Positions 10,567-20,344 of a DNA stretch of 64,000 nucleotides are shown one piece after another. This stretch comes from Puccinellia tenuiflora (lineage: Eukaryota; Streptophyta; Magnoliopsida; Poales; Poaceae): the NCBI GenBank assembly GCA_012064385.1, contig QRDG01000955.1, positions 248,001 through 312,000 on the forward strand, read 5' to 3'. Made by a program: the position numbers and the translations under genes. The notes under the pieces are model-generated. The model saw nothing but the letters and a program-made list of their open reading frames with translations. It was not told the DNA's origin and made no database searches. The first letter of the stretch is position 1; each line of letters starts with the position of its first letter.

Positions 10567-12987
10567 ATGGCCGGTTCTCGTGCCGAACGTCTCGCTCGCC
10601 GGACGGCTAGCGCCGCCACCGCTCCCGCAGGCCGCCCGCGCGGCCGCCCGCGTGGGAGCTCTGCTCCGGAGCGCCGTGTCGACCCCGAGCCCCGCGTCGA
10701 GCACCCGGACGACGACGACATCGACCACGCTGAGGACGACCTCGGCAAAGAGGAGGCCTCCTCCCTGCCCCCATCGCGGGACCGTGCTGCCTCCTCGCTG
10801 GGCCGCCCTGCGCCCAGCCCGACGACTACGCTCCTCATGGCGCAGGAGCTGCTGCAGTACCGCCCCACACCGGCGGCTCAGGAGGCCTAGCTCAACCGCG
10901 TTGCCGAGCTCATCGGCGCCGCTCGCGCCGCAGCACCCGCGCCGTCTCGTTCCCTGGTTCTTTCTGCGCTCGTGGGGGACGTGGCGCACGGCGCACCTCC
11001 CGCGCCTCCTCGTCAGCCCGCACCTGCTCCAGCTCCACCGGTTGCACCGCAACCCGCCCCAGCGGGGGCTCCTCCTCGCGACGGCCGCGCTGCATCGCAC
11101 GCGTCGTCGCCGCACGACTGCCAGATCGTGCAGCGAGCCCCTGAGGATGCACGCGTGAGCATCGAGCGCGGGCAGGAACGCCGCAACCGCGCCGTCCAGG
11201 ACGTCGCCACCGCCGGGCGCCACCTCCGCGCCACCCTCGCCAACGGCACGGTCACCTACGGCATGACGGTCGTGTTCACTCGCAGCCTCCGTCGTGTCGT
11301 CTGGCCGGTCAAGTTCAGGCCGGACCTCCCTCCGCGCTACGACGGCAAGAACAACCCCCTGGAGTTCCTGCAGCTCTACTCTCTGGCCATCCAGGCCACC
11401 GGGGGCGACGACAAGGTCATGGCGAACTGGTTCCCCATGGCCCTCAAGGACTCTGCGTCCTCATGGCTTACCAACCTCCCCGCCGAGTCCATCAACACTT
11501 GGGAGGAGCTCTGCCGGTGCTTCGTCGCCAACTTCAAGGGCACGTACGAGCGCGGCCTTACCTACAACGACCTCCGCGCCGTGCGTCAGAAGCCCGGCGA
11601 GACCCTCCGCAAGTACATCCAGCGCTTCAGCCAAGTGCGCAACAAGATCCCCAACACCACCGACGCACAGGTCATCTCGGCTTTCCAGGCTGGGGTCACA
11701 GATGTGCGGATGCTCGAGAAGCTTGGCATCCACGACAACATCACCACCGTCGTCAAGCTTTTCGACTTGGCGGACAAGTGCACCAAGGCTGAAGAGGGCC
11801 GCTTGTTCATCAAGAACGAGCCAGGGGACCCCACCGAGGGGTCCAAGAAGAAGAAATCCTCTGAGAAGCGCAAGACTACTGCGGTCCTCGCGGCAGAGCC
11901 TGACGCCAAGCAGTCTCGCCAAGCTGCCACTCCAGCCGCAGGACCTGAGAAGAAGGATGATCGTCCCTTCTGCATCTACCACAACATGCACTCTCACGCC
12001 ACCGAGGACTGCTTCGACATCAAAAGGTTTCGCGAGGCTCGCGAGGCAAACGGAGGCCGCGGAGGCCGCGGCAGAGGCCGCAGTGGCCGCGGGGGGCGAC
12101 GCTAGAACAACAACTACAACGACAACTACCAGCAGAACCCTCAGGCCAACGCCGCCCAGCCCGCGAACGACAACCTGCCTGCCGAGGCTGACGAGGGCTA
12201 CCAGGTGCCTCGTGGGGCCGCTTGCATCCTCGGCGGGGCTCAGGCCCCTCGCTCCAACCGCCACTTCAAGCAACTCGCTCGCGAGGTCGCAGCAGCCCTT
12301 CCTGGAGTCGAGGCCTCTAGGCCCCTCAAGTGGTCCCAGTGCTCCATTACATTCGACTCCGGCGACCACCCCAAGTCTACTTCAACCGTTGGCACTATCC
12401 CGCTGGTCTGCACCCCCACTATCAACAACATCGCAGTCTCTAAGACGCTCATTGATGGGGGTGTTGGCCTCAACGTCATCTCCGTCGAGACATTCGAGAA
12501 GCTGCAGGTGCCCTACGAGCGGCTCATGCCTACCAGGCCCTTCTCGGGAGTGACAGAGGGTCTCACCACCCCTTTGGGGCAGGTGAGGCTCCCCGTCACT
12601 TTCGGCACCCAGGCCAACTACCGCACCGAGCTGATCGACTTCGACGTCGCGCACATCGGCCTGCCCTACAACGCCATACTCGGCTACCCCGCCCTCGCCA
12701 AATTCATGGTGGTAACCCACCACGCCTACAACCTCGTCAAGCTCCCTGGCTCGGGTGGCACTATTGTCATCCGCGGCGTGGTCTCGGATGCCCTGTACGC
12801 TGCGCAAGCGGCCTACAAGGCTGCCGCGGTGGCGTCACCCGCTGACGAGGACGAGGAACCCCTCCCGAGACCCCCCGCGAAGAAGCAGCTTTTCTCTCAG
12901 GAGAAGGCCGCGGCAAAGCAGGTGTCTCTGGAGGCAAGCGGCTCGGGGGCTTGTGTCACCATCGGCGCTAACCCGCCTCCTAAGTAG
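10567..12987 (+). pseudogene. gag-protease polyprotein of T1, one frame with two TAG stops
   Basis: One frame runs 806 codons from ATG 10567 (MAGSRAERLARR). The N-terminus is Pro/Ala/Arg-rich. The capsid domain follows (PPRYDGKNNPLEFLQLYSLA; INTWEELCRCFVANFKGTYE) and then a zinc knuckle CIYHNMHSHATEDC, in which His replaces the second Cys (C-x2-H-x4-H-x4-C). A Gly/Arg tail precedes the aspartic protease with LIDGGVGLNVIS near 12450. Stops lie at 10888-10890, where T2 has Trp (TGG to TAG), and at 12103-12105 (context fits CAG to TAG). Both suggest deamination. The ORF ends soon after the protease, where T2 continues into RT. The products would form the particle and cut the polyprotein. Confidence 0.88.
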
Positions 12988-13869
12988 GGAAGCGCGCCCC
13001 CAGAGAAGCAAAACTTCATCGTCGAAGAAGAAAAACTCCTGGCCACGCCAGTGTAATGAACACCTATTTCAGGTCATTCTGAACCTTTGCGCATCGCGCC
13101 AGCATGTTTTGCGGCTTCAGCAAAGCTGTTATTGCTATTTATTTTCGCTCGTATGATCCCTCCTGTGTATCTCACGAGCGGGGGCTAGCAGGGTGCCATG
13201 CCACGGGAGCATCCCGGCAGCGCCTTAAACCCAAGGGATCCGAGCTCTGAACTTGCGGATCGGCTCTCATGCATGTCAACTCCCAAGGAGCTCTGAACTC
13301 ATGGGTCAGCTCCCGCGCACGTCAATTCACCAAGGATCACCGAAACCTTGGTTCTTGTTCTCCTCGTGAGACACACATGAAGGAACCTACGGGCTCAAGT
13401 TATATAGCTATCTATTGCTTGTGGGTATGCCTATCTGTCCAAGTGCAGGTAACAAGCATCAGGCACCCTCTCCAAGGCAACAACGCCTCGCCAGGGAACC
13501 AACACCCTCTCCAAGGCGGAAACGCCTCGTCTAAGCTAAGTACAATGACTTGGTTGAATTTCCTCTTGCTGGTTTTTGCCCCTCGAGTCTCTTTTCTCTC
13601 TCTGTTTCGCGGAGCTCTTACTTCTTGAGGCCTCATGCACCCCCCCGGACTTGTGAAGCACTGACTCGCACATACCGAAGCGGCGGTGGTGTAGCGCTAA
13701 GAGAGGGTCCTAAGACGTAGAGCGAAAAAGACATGAAGGGAAAAGACGAAAGCCACCCGAGGGACATTCACAAGCACGTTCCAAAGCTAAAAGCAAGTCT
13801 TTACAAAAGTTATTACAACCAAAATACCCCGATAATGCGCCTCATGCATGACCAGCTACAGGAAGGAGT
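12988..13869 (+). other. T1 spacer spanning the pol deletion
   Basis: After the protease stop, a short pol-like remnant (EKQNFIVEEEKLL) is joined at about 13042 to GCCACGCCAGTGTAATGAAC, which in T2 lies just downstream of integrase (rc of about 39920). The rest, including a degenerate double repeat of CACCCTCTCCAAGGC units at 13465-13530, matches the T2 spacer 39240-39900. I see no gene in it. Confidence 0.65.
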
Positions 13870-16800
13870 TCAGGCCGTCGCGCCTCCTGAGGTCCCCGCT
13901 CCATCCGCGGCAGCTCCCGCTTCCAGGGCGCCTTCCTCGCCGTCGCCTTCGTCTTCGTCGACCAAGACTTGGTCGTACTTCTTGGCGAGCACCTCAGCGG
14001 CCTCCCCCGCCTTGCTGCGGATCTCGACCGGCTCCATCACGGTCTCGAGGTTGAACGAGGGCCAGAGCTTCAAAAGGTTGCTGAAGACGCGGCTGGTGGC
14101 AAGGACGAGGAGATCGCGGCTCTCCGCCACGACGCGCTCGTCAAAGCGCTTCGCGACCTTTTCAATCTCCCCGAGGAATTGCCCGAAGAATTGCGTGTAT
14201 GCTGCCTCGTCGTCGATCCCTCCGGAGGGAAGGTGGGGGACCTCGATCCTCATATCGTCCCCGATGGCATTCGCGCGGCGAACCAACTCGTGGAGCATGA
14301 GCTGGCGCTGGCGCGTCATGGCCCGGCTGTGCCGCGCGGAGTCTTGCGCTTGCTCCGCGCGGTCCGCGGCCGGCCCCACCTGCTGCTGGAGGTCGCTCAG
14401 GTCCGCCTTCAGGGCCACGATCTCTTTCTCCGCGCGAGTCAGCGCCTCCTTGGCGCGCTGGAGGCGAGAGGTCAACTCCCTCTCCGACTTCTCGAGCCCT
14501 TCGATCTGATGCAGGAACTCGTTGTGTTTCTTCGTGAAGCGCTCTTCCCGCATCTTGGCTTTGGCGTCATAGTCGTTGGCGAGGCTCTCGCGGATGCGCT
14601 CAACCCTGGCGTCGGCATCCTCCTGGGTCCTTTTTTGCTTCAGCGCAAGGTCGGCGTTGGCCTTGTCGTGGCGCTCCTTGCGGGTGGCCTCGCTCCTGGC
14701 CACCGAATTCTCGCGCGCTTGCAGTTGCCCCTCGCGGATGGCCTGGGCCGCTTCGAGTAGTTGGATTTGCTCCTCGCGTTGGCGCAGCTCTTTCTCCTGG
14801 AGGGAGAGCTCTTCCTCGCGCCGCTTCAGCTCGGCCTCGCGAGGCGCTAGCTGCCCCTCGCGGGCATCCAGCTGCTCGCGCAACTCCTTCAAGCTGGTCC
14901 TCGCGGCCTCGGACTCGTTGGCGAACTTCTCTTCGCGCGCCGCCAGCTCCTGGTGCTTGGCGGTGGTCTCCGTCTCCAGCGCCTCCCGGGCGGCGTCCAG
15001 CTGGTCCATGACCTCAGCCGCCTCCCGCTTGACGCTGTCGCGGGTCTCCTTCGCGAAGCGCATCGCTTCTTCGCGCGCCGCCCTTGCCGCCGCGTCCTGC
15101 CGGCGACACATTTCCACCCGCTCGTGGAGAAGGGCCCAGGCGTCGGCAAGCCTCGCCCGCTCCTTCTCCCTGGCGAGATCTTCCTCGGTGAGCTGCGCCG
15201 CCAGCTCGTCGAGCGCCTGCCGCGATTGGCGGAAGACAACGTCGCGGCGAACCGCGCGAGGGCGCGGCTCACCCAGCGCCAGGGCCCCTGCGTCGTCGTG
15301 GGGCGCAGAAGCCTCGATGCTCGTCGAGGCGCCCAGGGCACCTTGCCCCGAGCTCGTAGCGGCCCCCGTCGTGGCTTGGGGGCTCGTGGGGGCGCCCTCC
15401 TCGCCGCCCGCGTCGAGTGCCCTCGGGGGCTGGGTGTCCTCTCGCCCCCGGCCCCGCCACTTGGGGGCTCCAGAGGCACCGCCGCCTCTTGCTCTTCAGG
15501 GGCGCTCCCCGCCCCTTCAACGGTGGCCGCGCCTGCCGTGGCCTCGGGCGCGTCCGCCCCTCTTGTTGGAGCCTCCTCCGTCTCCGGGGGTGGCTCCAGG
15601 ACGATCTCCTCGTCGACCGCTTCCTCTTCCTCGCGGTGCTCGGCCGCAGGAGGAGTAGCAGCCCGAGTTGGCGGAGGCGTCGCCAGCTCAATCACCTCCT
15701 CCTCGCGGTGTTCAACCACGGGGGGAGAAGCTCCCCTAGATGGAGACGTCGTCGCCTCCTCGATCACCATCACCTCCGCACGGTGCTCACCCGCGGGAGG
15801 GACTGTCTCCTGCTGCGACTCCACAGCCGCTTGCTGCGGCTCGTCAGTCGCCAGCCTCGGCTCGTCAGCCGATTGTCGCGGCTCGTCAGCCGCTTGCCGC
15901 GGCTCGACGGCCGCCTGCTGCGGCTTGTCAGCCACCGGCGCCTCCTCGGCGGCACTGGCGGTCTCCCCAAGCTTGCGGAGACGCCGCTTCCTCGGCGCCG
16001 CGGGTACACTGAAGAAACACAAGCAAAGCCTAGACCCCTCAGGAGGGGTTTTCTCTGAAGCGAGTGCTGAAAGAAAAGAAGGGACCAAACTTACTCGTCG
16101 GCCGCTCTCCACACCCTTTTCTTCCCCCTGGGCGGCTGGAGGGCGCTCGCTCCGGCCTCTTCGGGAGGCGCCGCTGCCTCCTCGGGAGGAGCATCCCTTG
16201 AGGTGGCCCCGGCGTCCTTTTTTTTGAGGTGGCCCCGGCATCCTTGTCGTGGAGGGCCTCGGAGCGGGGCTCGTGACGCCCTCTCCTGCTGCTGCCCTCC
16301 TCTGTAGGGCGATGGGAACGGACCACGCGGAAGGCGTCCTCGTCGCCGCTAGAGGAAATCTCCTGGAGGTCCGCGCCGGGCGGCACATTCCTTGAACCGG
16401 CATCCTCGCCAGAGGGGTTGGCGCCTCGGGAAGCCTCGTCCTCGCCGGACCCTTCATCCTCGTCCGGCTCCCGTGCGTCGCCCGCCTGTTCCTGCTCCGC
16501 CGCCCACGGGTTGCGGCGGGACCCGACGAGCCTCACGGGTCTGATGCCCCACTCGTCGAAGAGGGGTAGGAGCCTACGGGCCTCGCGCACGCTCTCATCC
16601 ACATAGACGAACAGTGGCAAGGCGTCGTTGTTGCTTGGGGGAGAAATGGACGTCGTGGCAAAAAGGGCCCTCATGATCTGCTTCAGCTCTTCCGGGGAGA
16701 GATCATCGGGGCTGAGGCGCATCCTGTCATCCGGGCCTGAATAGGTCCACATCGGCGCCGAATGCCATTGAAGAGGAGCAATGCGGCGTGCAACAAAATC

Positions 16801-17544
16801 ATTCGCCACCATCCGGCCGGTGAGCCTGGCCTCACGGAGCACCTGAATACGCTCATATACCGCCATGAGCTTAGGGCCCTCGAAGTCACCGCTCGCCCAA
16901 CGCGCCCACTTCCTCGGCGGCGCCGCGGGTACCTCCAGGTTGCGGTTCGACGACTTGGTGCGAACGAAGAGACACTTCTCGCGTAACTTCTCCACCTTCT
17001 TCGTCACCTCGGTGATGGCATTCTCACCCTGCCACGCGATGGGAATGTATTCCTCACTTCTGGCGGCGGCGATGCGGAAGGAGACGCATCCGAGCCGCTC
17101 GTTCGACTTGGTGCTCCGGAGGGAGTAGAAGCTGCGGAAGAGGGCCACCGAGGATTGGACACCGACGTATGCCTCGCAGAGGTAGGCAAAGATGGCGAGA
17201 ATGAGCACGGAGTTGGGGTGGAGATGAAGGAGCTGGATCCGGTACGCTTCAAGGATCGCCAGGAGGAAGCTGGAGAAGGGAGGAATGACGCCGGCGTAGA
17301 GTGTGTGAAAGAAGACGGGGTAGTACCCCAGGCCGACATTGCTGCCGCCGGGCGCTATGCTGGTGGCGCCGAGCTCGTGGGTGTTGGCGGCCACCAGGTG
17401 CCGCGCCCTGGAAACCGCCGCCGCGCCGACGAGGGATTCCGGCATCGTCCCCGGGGGCGCGGTGCCCCGCACCGCCGCCGCAGACGTGCCGGTCTGCATC
17501 GCGGCCTTGCCCTTCTGGCCGTCGGTTGCCCTCTTGGGAGCCAT
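13870..17544 (-). pseudogene. Antisense gene of T1: Transposase_28-like domain plus long coiled coil
   Basis: It is encoded opposite to gag. Exon 1 starts at 17544 (MAPKRATDGQKGKAAM) and reads through the block GYYPVFFHTLYAGVIPPFSS, then LHPNSVLILAIFAYLCEAYV, typical of the plant 'putative gypsy-type transposon' domain (Transposase_28). It ends at a GTAAGT donor (16094). An intron of about 85 bp ends in TTCAG and exon 2 starts at 16008. Exon 2 has a repeat of about seven residues (ADEPRQ-type, 15810-15940), acidic Pro/Ala linkers and a heptad-rich coiled coil of about 300 residues to the stop at 13870. Small frameshifts lie near the end of exon 1 and near 15400. T2 carries the same gene. The role is unknown; antisense ORFs are reported in Tat/Grande/Ogre-type elements. 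Confidence 0.75.
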
Positions 17545-17839
17545 GGCCGCCGGAAGAAAACTCGAAGACGGAGACCTCGGAAGCGGCGAGCTCTGGGAGG
17601 AAGAAGAGGTTTTTTGGAGAAGTTCGCGCAGGAGTAATGGGAGAAGTGACGGGCGCCGCCTGCGCGCCCAGGCTTTATTGACCGGCTCCCAAGTCGTGGC
17701 GGGCCCCACCACGTCGCCCGTTGGAGCCGAGGAGGTCGTGGCCGCGGGCGCAACCGCTGCGCGCCACGTGTCGCGGCCCTGTCAGGCATCTTTGGCCCCT
17801 CGACGCTTCGCCTTCGTCCATGGGCCTCGGCGTGCCCGT

Positions 17840-17857
17840 CGCGGGCCCGGGGGCTAC
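17840..17857 (+). other. Polypurine tract of T1
   Basis: GCGGGCCCGGGGGCTAC lies directly before the 3' LTR, where plus-strand DNA synthesis should prime. T2 has the reverse complement directly after its LTR (35141-35157). Confidence 0.7.
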
Positions 17858-18957
17858 TGTCGGCACAGTGGAAACCAGGGTACCACGGGCCGGCCTGCCA
17901 GGGCCCACAAGATTTCTTTGGATGATTTTCGCTAAGGACCAGGCTCCCCAAGCCTGGCGAGCTTCGCGAGGATTTTTCCTCTCGCGAAGGGTTTTTCTCC
18001 TCGCCAAGGATTCTCTCCCTTGGCGAGGGATCGCTCCTCGACAAGGCGTCTCCGACGCCGCCCGCAATTCTGCTAAGGACCAAGCTGAAGGGCTTGGCGA
18101 GGCTTTTCGCCTCGCGAAGCGCCTTCCTCGTGAAGCCATCTCTGCCCCCGCGGCAGAGCACACATGGGCTCTGCGCCATGTGCAGAGTGACGCGCGTGCC
18201 TACGCGCGGTGACGACGACGCCGCAGTTGTTGTTTCCATGTATAAAGCAGTCAACAAAGCGGAGCCAAGCAAAGCGGACAACGAGTATTGCCTCTTTGGT
18301 GATAAGGGAACCGTCTGCGGCTACGCTCCAAGGACGACGTCACTGTGGGTCACCTCCCACCTCGGCAAGCGCCAACCCACCGTCCAGCTGGTCGGTGCCC
18401 CTTTTCAGCTTTGGTGACGCTGTTCCCCTGCCGTGGACCGCGTCCACGAGCTTTACCTTTACGGTGGACTTCACCTTTATCATGCACCGCGCCTCCTCTG
18501 TCGTCGCGATGTGGTAACCCTTCCCGCCCAAATGTTTGGGCAGAAGAGGTCCAAGACGCCTATAAAAGGAGGAGGGGCACGCCCAAGCAAAGGGTTGGAC
18601 TCTTCAGGGTTCGACTCTTGACTAGGTTCGGTTTTTGGAGTCTAGGAGCCTACCCAAAAACCCTAGATCTGAAGACTAGCAAGTAGCCATTGTTAGCCAC
18701 CTCGAGCTCGACAAGCTCTCTGTGTACTGTGGACTCTCCAAGCAGTGCAATACACCAAAGCAGGACGTAGGGGTTTTACCTCCACAAGAGGGCCCTGAAC
18801 CTGGGTAAGACCGAGCGTTCCTTTTCTGCAGTGCTGTCCCGCAGCGAGTCCGACGAGCACCGTCGCCGGAGCACGTTGAGGGTTGTTTGATTCCGTGTTC
18901 AGCCCCTTACTCGATCCTTCTCGAGACACCCCCAGTTCCTGGGACAGTTCTCCGACA
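17858..18957 (+). repeat. 3' LTR of T1
   Basis: 1100 bp, nearly identical to the 5' LTR. It is longer by 15 bp through a duplication around 18597-18625 (GACTCTTCAGGGTTCGACTC against a single GTTCGACTC). It ends CTCCGACA and is followed by the target duplication ATACT. Confidence 0.92.
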
Positions 18958-20314
18958 ATACTGTTCGTCCAGCGCTGCATTCTTATCCAGCCCCGTTCTT
19001 ATCCTCTCCCCCTCACCTCCATGGCCATGGACACGTGTGTGGCTACCCCTCCTCGCCCCTACCGACAAAAAGCACTCTCGAGCCCTCTCGCGCGAGCAGC
19101 AGCTCATTCTCCCCCTCCTGGACCTCTTGGCATGTTTAGTTGGACAACGGCGGAGCCCTGCTCCAACTATGGTTGAAATCGCCACTGAGTCGAACCTCGG
19201 TCGTGGTGAGCTCAAACCCGCGCCGTTCTCCGGTTAAGCCTGCATAGAGCCTCCTGCTATCCTCCTCTTACTCCCAGACCCTGTAACATCCCAGAATTAA
19301 TATAAGTATTATTAATTCCAAAAATGGGGGCCAACAAAAACTTTTATTATCTTATGTGTGTTTGCTTGCATTTTGTTGTTTGATGTGGGTGATTGCTAAG
19401 CAAAGGTATGAATAAAAAGAAAGAAAAATGAAAACAACCCCACCACATGAAATAATGGGACAAGTGCCACACAAAAATTTCTCTAAATGAGAAATAAATA
19501 TTTTCTTTTAAATCAAAAACCAGTGGGGTGACATAGTGCTCACTCCCACTTAGCTCTAATAACTTTTCTCTCTTCAAAATATATTTTCAAATTCCAAAAT
19601 ATAAAATTCTATTTCTTTCTTTAATCATCTTTAACCACAAAATGTGCTATGATGCACTTATCAAAAAATACCATCATAGCACCACAAATCACTATTAACA
19701 TATATGACACCAGTGGTGGAAACCATTTTCAAAAATTCGAATTTAAATTCTGTTGAGGCATTTGGTCGAACAGGTGGCATGCACCACCCTGTTCTTCCCC
19801 AAGCCCGAAGAACTGAGGATCAAATCCATGGATTTGGTCGTTTGTTCTTCAATTCCTTGCACCCCAACATCCCTCTCCACCTCACGAACCTTCCCAGCAC
19901 CCCAATTTCGCGCGGGAACAACCCTAGCCGTCGTATTGATCGTCGCCATCCGAGGGAGCACGGCCACTGTGGCCATGCCGCCCTGCCGCGCCGTGGAGGA
20001 GACCACCCCGCAGCCCTAGCTACCCCGACGCCGCACCCTACACCACGCCTGCCCCCTCTCGCACCCGCACCATGCCCAGCAGGAGCCCTAACCCGTCGGG
20101 AACTCGTCGCCCGTGCGTGCCCGTGCGCCGCCCAAGCCGTCCCAGAGCACGCCGCGGCCGTCCCCCACCCCGAGCTCGCCCAGCTCGCCTCCACGCCACC
20201 ACCGTGCCCCCTCAGTAGCCCAACACCGTAGCCGCCCTCACACCACCCCTACGGCGAGCCCGTGTGGCCGCTGGACCGCCCCTGCACCCCGTCCACGACG
20301 CGCCGGTGCTCGGC

Positions 20315-20321
20315 TATAAAA
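20315..20321 (+). promoter_or_regulatory. TATA box of S2
   Basis: CTCGGCTATAAAACCGAG is a strong TATA box inside a short palindrome. It puts the transcription start near 20345 and leaves about 3.3 kb of R/U5 downstream, unusually long for an LTR. Confidence 0.7.
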
Positions 20322-20344
20322 CCGAGCCGCCCCGAGCGAAAATT

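Larger units (their letters stand above)
9431..18957 (+). mobile_element. T1: Tat-lineage Gypsy element, non-autonomous, with both LTRs
   Basis: The element is complete at both ends: LTRs at 9431-10515 and 17858-18957 begin TGTCGGCACAG and end CTCCGACA, and the target duplication ATACT is at 9426-9430 and 18958-18962. PBS, gag-protease, an antisense gene and a polypurine tract lie inside in the usual order, but there is no RT, RNase H or integrase. By eye the LTRs differ at about 18 of 1085 positions plus one 15-bp insertion. At the commonly used grass rate of 1.3e-8 per site per year this suggests an insertion of roughly 0.6 million years. The relative T2 retains pol. Confidence 0.92.

Noticed and set aside
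10465..11223. Long minus-strand open frames in T1's gag
   Set aside because: GC-rich shadow frames opposite gag, without domain or splice logic. The plus-strand capsid and protease motifs explain the region.
13969..16227. Long plus-strand open frames opposite the T1 antisense gene
   Set aside because: Low-complexity Arg/Ser/Leu-rich shadows of the coiled-coil gene. The minus strand has the conserved counterpart in T2.
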